Below are positions 11,999 through 23,201 of a stretch of 64,000 bases of DNA, one piece after another. This DNA comes from Coprinopsis marcescibilis. Lineage: Eukaryota; Basidiomycota; Agaricomycetes; Agaricales; Psathyrellaceae. The stretch lies in NCBI GenBank assembly GCA_004369085.1, contig ML210215.1, positions 72,419-136,418 of the forward strand. The letters run 5' to 3'. Positions within the stretch are counted from its first letter, which is position 1. Each line of letters begins with the position of its first letter. Both the position numbers and the translations under genes were made by a program. The notes beneath the pieces are model-generated. The model had not been told where the DNA came from, did no database searches, and worked only from the letters and a program-made list of their open reading frames with translations.

Positions 11999-12668
11999 AA
12001 AAATACAAAATGGTGAGGTGTTGACGACTCAGAGAGGGGTGGCGCGGTATAACAGGGGTCGAGAAACAAGAAGCCTTGGCGTATAGAGGCGATCTTATAC
12101 ATCCTATCTTTGTATGCACATATATCAGCTTCCGGAATGATCAATAGTATCATGTGTATTGCGTATGTTATAAGGGACATTAGTGATGATGAACAGACTT
12201 CGTAGACAAGTTATTATATGGATTAAGGTCACAGTGAGCTGGCTACGTGATATATACCCCACCGGATGATATCAACCCGGGACATCTTCACGGCCAGGCG
12301 CTTTCTTCGACTGGCGCCCGCAACACCTTTCAACACAGTGTATCGGATTAAGCATACATTGCATTGGCGGTTGAATACTTAGACCTAGAATCCATCGATC
12401 TGGCCCTCAAGACCGAACCGATCTGGCTGCAACCGGCACTGCCGACATGTGCAGAACAATTGGTAAGCTCTAATTCAGTATGCGCATGGAGAAATTCACA
12501 GTGCCCTCGAGTCGATGTTGGGTTAACCCCCAGGAGCGAATATTCAGACATTTCACATTTCACATATTACACTATCTGTGTTCTTTAATCGGCAGCCTTG
12601 ACATAGCCTGTTCGAAAGGAAGTACACATAGTACCAGTACGGTTAAATAACTGTGTGCATTTGTATTT
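11999..12668. other. Region between 7-TM copies C and D
   Basis: 670 bp holding the promoter of copy C and the 3' UTR of copy D. No gene, RNA or repeat is evident. Confidence 0.5.
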
Positions 12669-14034
12669 TTACTTGACCCAGATTCTAAGAGGAGCGTCAA
12701 TTTCGGACATTCTTAAATCTGCTAACTGGACGGAGTCTGATTGAACCGTTCTGTCAAAGGACGGGATAATATCCGAGCTCCGGCGGGCTATTGTTGACAG
12801 GCTCGTGTCTCGACCCAATCCCACCCTGACGTTGATGAGCATAAAAGCGATGCCCGCAACCGCAGGACATCCATCGAACGCCAGGGGCATCAACGGGGAA
12901 TTTGTGTAGTATGCAACAACCACGAAGAGTGTCCAGGCGCTGTAAACAGTCACGGTTCAGAAGAGGCCTTCGAACAGAGCGAGAGCAATTAACATACGCC
13001 CAGACCACAGCTCCTTCAACGATAATGGTGAGCAGAGACTGAGTCAATGGGGAGTCAATTAGCCAAAGGAAGATGAGATGCCGCCGTAAGCCTTCCTCAC
13101 CTTGAATTTGTCTCGATTATTATTATTGAAGGCAATTCTGGATTGCATTCTACAGATGCAGATACTTAGGCCCACTGTAGGGTATACCCGCCCGTTCAGA
13201 GGTAGTTGTAGAGCTTTAGCAGATGTGCTTACGGGCGCAGTAGAAGTTTGTGCTTGAATGTTGAGTCAGGTACTGGCACCGAAAATCACCATGAGAAACG
13301 TTGAGGAACTTACAATATTGTAGAATATCCAACAGCTGGGATCGCATCCGCAACCTCCGAGAGCTCGAGGCTTGGATTAGCACGGGACTGCACGTAGTAG
13401 GCGCACACCCTCATCATTGCCCCTGAAATCGCTCAACTACATACGCGACCCGAGAAGGACCAAAACTGTGACTTACCGAGTGAAGCCAGCCAAGACAGTA
13501 CCGGTGGTGCGAGAACGTAGCGATTGCGACTAGAAACGATCCATAGACGCCACATCTGCGCGTGGTAATTGTCAACTAAGATACGCTCTGGTGGGTGGGA
13601 GGGCCTTACCATTAGCCCGTCCGAGACCAAGCAGGCAAGCATGAGGAAACTGAGCTTCGCAATTGCCAATTCATCGGCTGTCCAGCTCAAGTAGTCGACA
13701 ATAGACGACCCTTTGCCAATAGCTCTTCCCATTTCAACAACCCTCGCCATTGTACATGTCCAATGCTGATATAAATGAATCAAAAGTTTCGTGATATATG
13801 CACTGATATACTTACCCCAGAAATAATCAATAGAAGAAGAATGCTCCCCCATACCACAGGTCGCGGGAACTTACACGACAGCCTTGAGTGTCTTGGTACA
13901 AGATCCGGTGCGCGGGAGATCAGGAGATGGAGTGCAAGAGTAAACAGCACAAGAAGAATCCCGCTGAGGAACCCTTCAACACCAGCGGTAGCAAAGGCAA
14001 TGGACAAAGCGCTCCCTGCATCCCAGTCAGACAT
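12669..14034 (-). CDS. Uncharacterised Agaricomycete 7-TM protein, copy D
   Basis: About eight exons, roughly 320 aa. Exon 1 (14034-13816) starts MSDWDAGSALSIAFATAGVE and covers TM1-2. Exon 2 is HWTCTMARVVEMGRAIG to LVSDGLM, and exon 3 is MWRLWIVSSRNRYVLAPP. Then come MMRVCAYYVQSRANPS, a 20-nt exon (FTNFYCA), GLSICICRMQSR with a run of four Asn, SLLTIIVEGAVVWA, and CPAVAGIAFMLINVRVGLG before a Ser/Asp-rich tail ending WVK. Exon borders between TM2/HW and before WRLW are phase 0, as in copies C, E and F. It shares MARVV-MG-AIG and WTAD-LAIAKLSFLMLA with copy C, so C and D are the younger pair. No disabling change seen. Confidence 0.8.
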
Positions 14035-15385
14035 AACGGATGATAGTGTTAAGACAGGGACAGATCCAGATAGCGGCTCCTAGAGGCTTCCACTAAATCC
14101 AGATAAGCGTTCGCTATCTGCGTTTGGTCAGTACACACCTTCTCCCAGCCTCTTGCTGTGTGTACGTAGGTATATTTAACTGTCGTACAAGTCATTGTAT
14201 TGATGAGAAGATCTTACAGAAAGATGAGGCCCTGGGATTCTGTTGGAGAGAATCGACTGCCAGCCTCCATCCAGTGCTGAGTTCGGATGGGAACGAAGGT
14301 GGACGGCAACTGATGGGACTACACAACCCACGCCAGAGCTGTGGTTATCATGATTTATCCCTCGTAATCCCTCTGGCTCTTCACATTTCCCAAGAACAAC
14401 TGGAAGGTCATGGAACGATTTACACTGAAAGGGGGGACAAATTGAGCGCCGTTTTGCTCTAAACTTTAAGATGGGGGTACTTTAGATTTCCCATCGCGAT
14501 CACCGAAGAATTGATGTGTCACAGTTACTCCACAGATTGGCGCCGACCCTCAGTACAGCGTTGTGGAAAGAAATTCAGCCTTCCAAGAGTGCTAACCCTT
14601 TTCAGATTTCAACCCCTATTGCCCGGAGATCAGTCAGGGATAACTTACTTATTGTGTAGCTCCTGTATGTCTTGGCGCGCAAGGGTCTCTACGGCGAGTT
14701 GAGCCGGCCTAAAGTACACATAGATGTGCCATCGCACATCGTTGATGATTTTTCGCCGATAATGTCTTCCCGGGTCGTTGATGAATCTTTTACCGGGAAG
14801 TTCTTCTGACGCACTGCCATTACCCTATAAATATACGTCAACAGCCTTGAGCGGGATCTCAGCAGGCAGCCATGAGCTGTGGGTGCTTTGGGAATATCAA
14901 CCTCACAAAAAACACGGTCCGAACATGATCAGCACAACGTCCACTCCATGCTCTCCCCAAGTATGAAATATGGAATACATGCGGGCTCTGATAGTCAGAG
15001 AGCTGGTGTGGATTCCGAGAAAATCCGCAGCTGAAGAACGGCCGTAACGATCTCAAAATAGATTTCGTAGGGCTCTGACCAGAAGTACAGGATACAGATC
15101 TCAAGTACCAGACCTGCCAACGAACATTACATGAGCCTTTGATCCACTGTCAACTTTGATACTTCTAGATTATTTGATGCACAAGCCCGTGTCCGTGAGA
15201 AGCGGTGCCTCAAGGCTTTGATTTGATGCATACATTCTGTTGTGCCCACTCCGTGACAAGCAAAGCTGCTGACCCCCGCCGTCACTTATAAAGGATAGAT
15301 GTCGACCAACTGGCAACATTCACCCATTGGATACACTTCCATTTCTCCCTCCTCACCAGACACTGCAGTACGAGCTTTAACACAG
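14035..15385. other. Intergenic stretch upstream of the cytochrome b561 gene
   Basis: 1.35 kb between the starts of two divergent genes (copy D and the b561-like gene). Frames are short (112 codons at most) and unconvincing. The only clear element is the TATA box at 15287-15292. Confidence 0.5.
15287..15292 (+). promoter_or_regulatory. TATA box of the cytochrome b561-like gene
   Basis: TATAAA in the context CACTTATAAAGG. An ATG at 15299 is too near the box to be in the transcript, which favours the in-frame ATG at 15386 as the start. Confidence 0.6.
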
Positions 15386-16473
15386 ATGGCAAAGTACGAT
15401 GAGCATCAGGAGAAGGGCTGTATTGGCCACGAGACTCAGGCGCTGCTTCCAAACCCCGAAGCTAAACATGAGCCCAATGAAAAGCGGGACGGCAGCCAAT
15501 GCACCGTGACCACTGCAAGGTACTTGGATATACCTCGTCTTACTGCTCTGGTAAGTCAATTGGGCAAAGACTAGAGTCCTAGAGTGCTTACGCATTAGTT
15601 CAGATCCCAATCGCGGTAAGCTGGGAGATAGATCCAATTGCTACTTCAATCCCTGACGAACAGCTAAGATACTCGCGGCTACCACTTGGGTTGCTGTGAT
15701 GGGGCACGGTACACTGAAATTTGGGTGGTTTACTCTGCACCCTTTGCTGCAGGCGTTCTCGTTGTTTCAGTTCGCATACTGTAAGCGCATCATTCTCGGC
15801 GCGAGCGCTTATTCGCTAATAAACCCGCAGCACTCGTCGGCCTGTACTATCCTCCACCTGAGGGTCACAAAAACCCTTTAATGCCTACTCTCGATCTCCC
15901 TCAATGGGCTCTGGCATTCCCTGCGACACTGGTTGCGGGTACTGTGATAGTCTGGTTTCACAAGCACCAACAAGGCGCCGAACACGGCATCACTTGGCAC
16001 GGCGTGAGTTCGCTCGTTTCTCTATCATTACCATCGTAAAATGACGCAAAATATCACTAGGTGTTTGGTTATACGTATACTGTATGGATGGTCTTTCAGG
16101 GTCTCTGGGGCGCCTCAAGTATGTTATTCAAAGATAACTTACACGGAGGAGGCCCGAAAGCTAAACTGTTCTGGAAGTATCACAAGTGAGCCCTTCATTT
16201 CCGAAAGGCATTGTATAGCTGACTTACCATTGATGCAGTCTTTCTGGATATATACTCTTCCCGGCTGGGCTTTTGACAGCCTTTCTCGGTGCTGGTTGGT
16301 CTACGTGGGCCAAGGATAACATATCCTTCTTGGTTCGGGCTGGGTATGTAGTCATGCCTCTCCTTTCCGCCGCTGGTTTCTACTTCTTGTGGGCCCGTGA
16401 GGTAGGCGCCCCTAACAAGTACCTGAGACCGCCACTAATGCCCAATGAATAGCAGAAGAAGAGTCACAGTTAA
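15386..16473 (+). CDS. Cytochrome b561-type transmembrane electron-transfer protein
   Basis: Seven exons (15386-15550, 15604-15615, 15669-15780, 15831-16003, 16061-16185, 16239-16401, 16453-16473) give 256 aa. A hydrophilic N-terminus of about 55 aa is followed by TM segments with the expected histidines: TTWVAVMGHGTLKFGWFTLHPLLQ, an IVWFHKHQQ helix end, TWHGVFGYTY, KLFWKYHNLSGYILFPAGL and a last helix VVMPLLSAAGFYFLW. Such proteins hold haem b and pass electrons across membranes, often reducing ferric iron. Exon 2 is only 12 nt (IPIA) and could be skipped in frame. The last intron (16402-16452) is likely; if kept, the protein ends at a TAG at 16450-16452. Confidence 0.8.
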
Positions 16474-16926
16474 ATATGGCGTAGAATTACTCTGGTTGAC
16501 TTCGTTGACGGAAGGGCCACGTAACGGTTAGATTTTGTTTAAGTAAAGAGAGCTGCTGGGTCGAGTAAATGTAGTATGTACGTTTGTTCGGTTTGAATTG
16601 ACGAACTATTTTTGTGCACTTACAGAACACGGTAACCATGTACGATTCCGAGGACAATGAGGGCAACAAGTCAGTTAGCATGGACCGTGTCACCTTGTTA
16701 ACGTTTAATCATTCATTGAAGGTATAATAGCTCAGTGGGACTTGCCCCCGAATCTAGGGTAGTTTTTTCTCTCCCGATGTTGACGGGGTTGAACAGGCTT
16801 CTTAAGACAGGATGTCAAGATGTATCCACAGATGGAGCTTGTCTCAGGTGAATTTGTGTTACCTTCGTTGATGACTTTGTCAGTGGTGTCGGAGAAAGTC
16901 CAATGCGATGATGCTGTGTGTACACA

Positions 16927-16953
16927 GTGTGTGTGTGTGTGTGTGCGTGTGTG
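16927..16953. repeat. (GT)n microsatellite
   Basis: A GT dinucleotide run of about 13 units with a single C interruption. Confidence 0.9.
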
Positions 16954-17034
16954 GGTAACAAACATGAAGCTGCGTTGAAGGCTACTACGATCTCATCACC
17001 AAAACTCGGTTGGCGTTTTCAAGCATTTTCACAG

Positions 17035-17109
17035 ATTTTAAATACTCAAAGACCTTTTCAGCGTTGAAAAGCTTTTCAATGCTGAAAAGGTCCTTGGGTT
17101 ATTTAAAAA
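17035..17109. repeat. Near-perfect spacer-less palindrome
   Basis: The core 17051-17092 is 21 + 21 nt with one mismatch (C/T) and no loop, centred on AAAAGCTTTT. Weaker pairing extends it to arms of about 37 nt (17035-17071 and 17072-17109) with three substitutions and one indel. Such cruciforms are typical of MITE ends and hinder assembly; the N gap lies 60 nt further on. Confidence 0.85.
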
Positions 17110-17168
17110 TATGGTGGATTCTTTCTACATCGACGGGCATGTTTTAGAAACAAGAGGGTTTCTTTAAA

Positions 17169-17178
17169 NNNNNNNNNN
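17169..17178. other. Assembly gap (10 N)
   Basis: Ten N characters. Unlike the gap at 39402, I see no repeated flanks here. Confidence 0.98.
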
Positions 17179-17310
17179 TAACAGTTGATTTGACAGGACA
17201 CGGGATATACAAGGATATACATGAAAACCTAGCATTTCCAAATAGCCAATATGGAGGTAGTAGGCTTGATATATGGAAGACGGCCACTGCAGTCACCCTT
17301 CGAGCCGATA

Positions 17311-17355
17311 CATCTTTTTCAAGCTTTTTGCATCCGAAAAAGCTTGGAAAAGATG
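17311..17355. repeat. Hairpin with 19-bp stem
   Basis: Arms 17311-17329 and 17337-17355 pair with a single mismatch around a 7-nt loop (GCATCCG). Its AAGCTT-centred arms resemble the palindrome on the other side of the gap, so both may belong to one foldback element. Confidence 0.8.
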
Positions 17356-18792
17356 CTCATTTTGGAAAAGATAATTAACTTTTTGAAAGGCGTAGATATC
17401 TTTTTGGGTATTTATATATATGCCTACATCTTTATAAATAAGGGCTTTATTTTCTAATTAGAGAAATTTGCGCCAAGAAACTCACCTTTCGGTGATGCTA
17501 TACGATCTATATGGGATGGGCTTCAATAGACAGCCCGACAAACAATGGAGCTGCTGTGGTATCTCTGGCACTTGAAGGAGATCCAATAACTCCGAATGCT
17601 TGGAAGGTCCGGGCCGGGTGTATTTGTGAAATGACAATGACCTGCGATTATGAGGTTGACATAAGAAAGACCTGTGGCTGTAGCTTCGACAAATAATATC
17701 ACTGTGTTCATCGAGGCTATCCCATTAACCTCAGAGACGTTCAACATCAATGACCACCCGAACTCACATCTCGATGAGGAGCTGATCAAAAGCCACATTC
17801 ACACATTACAAGGACTGGCCAGTGCGGTCAACCACTAAGTATGGGTTTTGAGGGTATTACACGTACGCGCATGATTAGCCGCACCTCAAGTAATATTTAG
17901 TAAATTGTCTATTGAGCGGTTAGCAATTTGAACAACTGACAAATTTTCATCTCGAGTTTTCAATAGTCACTACAGTTGAATAGGTCATGACCGGGGGTAT
18001 GGGGTATGTCAGGCTCTGTACCGCATCAATGTGTGTATATAAGCTCGAACTCAGACTGTGAGTGAGACGGCTATGTAGGTCGTCTCTACTGGGCCAGTCT
18101 CTCCGGCGCTTGCGTCGACAGATACGCGGGCGCTTAGTCATTTATTTCTCACTGAACGCCCCTTCGCAGATAAAGAGTACAAAGGAGCGGCGACATACAT
18201 TGTGGGAGCAACGTCTACGAGCTGCAGGGTGTACTAAAGACGGTTCAATGCTTTACGATAATCTTAGATGTCATTCCTGGTCGCTATACCTTGTGCTCAC
18301 CGTTCTGGTCCCGTTTCTTTGCTAGACAACGAGAGACCCTTCCACTTCTGAACATGCCAGTGGTTTACAGCAGTACCACACGGAAACTTTATATTAGAAG
18401 GATACAGGGAGAGCCCAGCGGCATCACGGTTTATACGACATATTCTGCTCTGTCGACGCCTTCTCCCGAATCCGAAAGCCACGCCATTCGCATCTTCTAA
18501 AAATAGTCGTCGTTTAAATGCCATGCATACCATCCGCTAGAGCCTTGTAGGATTAACGGAAACAGCTTATACACACAGTACATTCTCTCTCGCGATTGCG
18601 AGTGGGAAAGGGTAGATCTAAATCTTGACGAATTCCAAGCACAGGCCGATAAACAATATTGACAGTCCAATGTACAATGTGTATTTTGGCAGTGGCAGTA
18701 TAGCAACAAACAGATGACTCGCAGCGACCCAGACACTACTGTGAAGCTCATTGCGTTTTCAATGACGTATCTCGTTCGCTGATACGCTCAGG

Positions 18793-20082
18793 TCAGACGG
18801 GACTGCTCCAGGTTACCGACCTTGGTCTCGCAGAGACCTGGCCGTACGACCCTGTACTCGATTTTTCGGAGAGCGTCACCCTGAATGTCGGAAGTCCAGC
18901 GGCAGGAGGGTTGTCCGCCGAAGCAGGCGAAGTATCCCAGCCCAGTCCAACTCGAACATTGATGAGCATGAACGCAATACCAGCAACAGCAGGACCGCCA
19001 TCAAAGGTAAAAATGCTCAGAAACGATTGCAGGTGGTAGTTGATGAAAACGAAGATGCTCCATGCACTAGGAGAATACACTCGAATTAGTATGTGTACAT
19101 CTAAGGCAGAAGAGCGTACGGACGTCCAGATTGCGGCGCTTTCCACGATTATGACAAGTATAGACTAAGGGGAATGTGATAAGCGCACAATAGCCGAATT
19201 TTACGATAACCTAAACTGACCTTCAACCTTTTAGAATCGCCAAATAGGGTCTTTGACTGAATTTTGTAGATGCAAACCATCAGGCTAGCTGGAGGCATTG
19301 TAAGCGCCGCTATAGCACACCTAGCTGAAAAGAGGTGACAGACCAGAGCAATACATGTTCGTTCTTTTCAAAATATCAGGCGTTATTCGGGAAAAGTATC
19401 GTAATCGGACTTACATCATTGTCGCCAGCGTTCCAGTGTGAACCCAGTAGCTAATTTCGGTTGAATGGAGACTGGGTTCATGGGAGTCGATTGCCGACAC
19501 AAAAAACGCACATGCTCGTAGTCCACAAACTAAGAGAATTATCAATGTACACATCGGCGGGGCGACCAGTAGCTTGTGGTGGTTGGAGACGATCCATAGA
19601 CGCCATATCTGTGGTTGAAGGGTCAAGTTTGATTCACTCCGTCCTCGCCAAACTCACCAACAAAGCGTCAGTAACGGATACTGCAAGAACGATGAGGAAG
19701 CTCATCGCAGAATACATCCCTGAGACGTCGTGGAGGAGAAAGTAGGCGGGGGACTCGCCCCTGGAAATGAGAGAAACGACCTGAATGATCCTGACCATTG
19801 TGCAGACCCAGTGCTATACATCCGTTAGAGGTCTGTTGGAGAATGCCAATCGTGAATCGTACGCACTGCACAAATCAGCAATAGAAGAACAATACTCCCA
19901 AAAACCATGGGCATCGTCAGGTTCGTAAACAACCCACATTTGCCGGACTTTCGATTGGGAGAGCGATGGACCAATAAGTACACTGCAGTCAAGCAGAGAA
20001 CAAAGAAGATTCCGTCTAGGAACCCTTCAACGCCAGCGGTGGAGAAAGCAATTGCCAACAGACGATACTGGCCCCCATCCAT
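18793..20082 (-). CDS. Uncharacterised Agaricomycete 7-TM protein, copy E
   Basis: The start is placed at MDGGQYRLLAIAFSTAGVEG because it aligns with copies C and F; an in-frame ATG 14 codons earlier (20124) is possible. Exon 2 is HWVCTMVRIIQVVSLIS to VTDALL, and exon 3 opens IWRLWIVSNHHKLLVAPP. Exon 3 runs straight on through LLVCGLRACAFFVSAIDS, where C, D and F have an intron. Then follow LMVCIYKIQSKTLFGDS, ILVIIVESAAIWT (donor GTCCGT), and the last exon AWSIFVFINYH with GIAFMLINVRVGLGWD and a Ser/Pro-rich tail. It shares SAAIW, CIYKIQSKTLF and FVFINYHL with copy F. It appears intact. Confidence 0.78.
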
Positions 20083-20672
20083 GATGGGTAAGGCTGGGGA
20101 AATGATCGTTACTGGAATGTCCAATCCCTAAAGCATTCCTTAAGTACTGATTCCCCAGGCATGTTTGGGCCAAAGAAACACTCCGTTCATCACAGTTCCT
20201 GACCAGTGTCCGTCGCACTTGACGAGACCAGAGCGGCGGTGGAGCTCCAAGTTCTTAGACACCGACAATCACACGAGAAGCTGGTCAGTCGTTACATGAT
20301 TTCTACCACTGTGCACAGAAATCCTTGAGAGTCTCGAAGTCATTGTGCTTCTGCGAATAACGGCTCGCCTTCGAAATCCTCGCGAAGCAGTTTTCTTTGG
20401 CGAGCGACATATTGATAGTTAGGATTAAAGAAGTACAACGAGAAGTTCTGTCGCTGCATCACGAGCGCGATTACTTCAACTGATATTGTCTGTGTTTATT
20501 GATGGGGTCGTTGGCTTCCAAATCCAATTCAAGCTCAGAAGGCTCTTTCAAGTGGATGGAAGCAGGAAAGAAATCAAAGCCAAAGTCCAACGAAACACCC
20601 GCCAGGGCCGCGAACCACTACTAATATTATGTCTCACGACAATATCAGTGATTGATGTCCTGTTCTCGACCA
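20083..20672. other. Region between 7-TM copies E and F
   Basis: 590 bp with the promoter of copy E and the 3' UTR of copy F. Nothing else is recognisable. Confidence 0.5.
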
Positions 20673-22164
20673 TTACGAAGATGATTCGTCAATGTTATCC
20701 ACTGAGGGCTTGAACTGCGTCCTGGAAGGCGTTTCTGGTGCAAATATAGTCTGATCATGCGATTGCGCACTCGCATGAACAGATACACCCGAGGTACGCC
20801 TCAAATCCCGTGGTTTGGACGAAAGGACTGATCCATTCGACGACTTAGCCGTCATAGTTGCAGTGACGCGGAATGTTGGCAGCCCTGTCCGGGGAAGGTT
20901 CGAACCGTCAATGGAAGCCGGTGTCGCATCACGTCCCAGGCCCACCCGAACGTTTATGAGCATAAACGCGATTCCCGCCATGGCTGGTCCACCATCGAAG
21001 GCCATGAGGGCGAGAAAAGAGCGGAGATGGTAATTGATGAACACAAATGTGCTCCAGGCACTGAAATGAGAAATGAGATGATAGAGGCTGGTTAGATAAC
21101 GGAGAAAATCACCTCCAGATTGCAGCGCTTTCGACGATGATGATCAGCACTCTCTGATTGGATACGATGATCAGCTTCAGCCAATCTACCCATAATTTGA
21201 CAACTGTACCTTTAGCTTCTTGCTATCGTCGAAAAGCGTCTTCGACTGGATTTTGTAGATGCAAACAACCAAGCATGCTATGAACATGAGACTATCATCA
21301 GTACCGAGTTGCGCCCCCGAGAAAAGCAAAGCACAGACCGTAACAGTAAAGATTGGTGCTGAAGTGGCACCAGTAAGTATTATAGACTGATCAGAAAATC
21401 TTTGAGCGATAAACATACACTGCTGGCGTCAACGTAGCAACATGAATCCAGAGAGCGATTTCCTCCGAGTGAAGGCTCGCTTGCTGAGAATCTCTGGACT
21501 GGATCCAAAAGACAGAACCTCTAAGACCGCAAACTATACATGAAACTGGGAGTGAGTTCGGTGCTCAAAGTGCGGGGATCGACAGAAAGGCATACCAACG
21601 AAAGCCAGTGCGGTAGCAATCGGAGGAGCGATTAACATTTTGCTTCTGCCAGAAACGGTCCATAGTCGCCAGATCTTTCAAAAGAGTGGACCTTAACAAA
21701 CTCGATCCGAATGCAGTAAAAAATTAGGGTCCTTACCAGCAAAGCATCCGCGGTGCCTACAGTGAGTATGATTAGGATGCTTATGACAGTGTACGTCGCC
21801 TCAGAAACGTCTTGCAGATAAGCCACTGGCGATATCCCATCGCAGATGAGGATAACTGCCGTGACTATTCTAATCGTGGTACAAATCCAATGCTAGGAGC
21901 CGAAAGATCAGAAAGAGTACTATGGTAAATGAGGATACACACCCCCAGGATCAGTAACAGAAGTATGATACTCCCATATACCATGGGCATTGCTAGACTT
22001 GCAAGGAATCGTGGTCTTTTATGAATTCTGTTGGGGGACCTAGAAGTCAGCAAGTAAAGAGCGGTCAAGCACAACACAAAGAATATTCCATTGAGGAATC
22101 CCTCGACACCAGCGGTGGCGAAGGCAATGACGAGGGTCTGGTAATCTGAGCGGGTATCGGCCAT
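20673..22164 (-). CDS. Uncharacterised Agaricomycete 7-TM protein, copy F
   Basis: Exon 1 (22164-21943) starts MADTRSDYQTLVIAFATAGV, with TM1 and TM2 (VYGSIILLLLILG) and a GTGTGT donor. Exon 2 is HWICTTIRIVTAVIL to YLQDVSEATYTVISILIIL and TADALL. The YLQDVSE part matches the common (A)DVSDP block I recall in this family. Then IWRLWTVSGRSK, CGLRGSVFWIQSRD, CLVVCIYKIQSKTLFDDS, RVLIIIVESAAIWS and AWSTFVFINYHLRS, ending with MAGIAFMLINVRVGLGRD and a tail of about 85 aa. The exon around 21,250-21,420 could be read with or without an intron. It is the sister of copy E. Function unknown. Confidence 0.78.
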
Positions 22165-23201
22165 TAGGTAGAAAGGGTGGGGAAGCGAGAGTCCACGGAA
22201 AGTAGTCTTCCACGCCTTTAAAAGCGGGAAGTTAACAAGTAAGGTGTCAGATCTTTCGGTGCGGCCAAGGATAAACGACGTCCCAAAGCTTCCCATTTAC
22301 GGAAAACTGATAGATATGTGGAAATGGATGGACAAACTATCAAGTCAAACTCGAGTATTCAGTCTTGATGAAAAGTATTTGTTGGTTTGCGCGTCGTATG
22401 TGGCCGAAGAGCGACTGGGATTCAGTACCGACTTTATACACATCTCCTCTGCCATAGTATTTGCTTCGATAACGTCGGTAGGTTCCGCACAGGCAACGTC
22501 GGAAAATGAGACCCTCCAAAGGCGAAAACGTCCTCTCGAGCGCTGCTTCTGCTTCATGGTCGAACTTGGGGGTCAACGCGCCTGGTCACATGCATGCAAG
22601 TGATATTAATCTCCCAGGATTGGTGTTGAGGAGCAGGCAGTGGATGCTACATTCCTAACAACGCCAGTGGGTGATAGAGGTCGACGAAACAGAGAAGAAA
22701 GTCGGTGGGAGAATGATTGTTGCAACCGTAAGACAGTACAGCCCCGTCGACTGAAAAGGTACGAGATTTGTTTTCAAGCCCAGAGTCGGTTCCAGCCGAA
22801 TTCACTGGTATTGCTGACCAGGTCTTCCCGGAATCCGTGTCAGTTGGCCAAAGCTTCCCTTCGGCTTTGCATGTTGCTGGTTCCTGGGCACTTCACGAGC
22901 TTGCCGATGAGGAGGAATCAGATTTTGGATTGATTAGGTTTCTGAGAAGCCCTAAGATTGACATGTTGAGCAGAGAGAATACTTGAGGAAGATCATGGAA
23001 AGAACAAAGCCTTGATCAAAAGAGTTACTTCTGGTCAAACATCGATGATTATCCATTATTTGCTTTTGCTATTTCGCCAAGCCATTGGCTTCGTCAGCAC
23101 AATCTCCTTTGGCCGCAACCGCCGAGAAGGGATGCAACTGAAATGCAGCGCAATGACTCGGACTCAACACCGACGATATCCTCTGAACAACATCCACCAC
23201 C
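22165..23201. other. Upstream region of 7-TM copy F and of the cytochrome b5-like gene
   Basis: About 1 kb between divergent starts. Short frames on both strands (up to 119 codons) overlap each other and carry no motif. No gene is called. Confidence 0.5.

Larger units (their letters stand above)
16474..18792. other. Repeat-rich gene-free stretch with an assembly gap
   Basis: 2.3 kb with a GT microsatellite, two foldback sequences and a 10-N gap, and more A/T-rich than its surroundings around 16.9-17.5 kb. No frame over 92 codons and no domain seen. It looks like an old mobile-element landing area, but no transposase remnant is recognisable. Confidence 0.5.

Noticed and set aside
15299..15385. 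Upstream ATG as start of the b561 gene
   Set aside because: It lies 7 nt after a TATA box, so it should not be in the mRNA.
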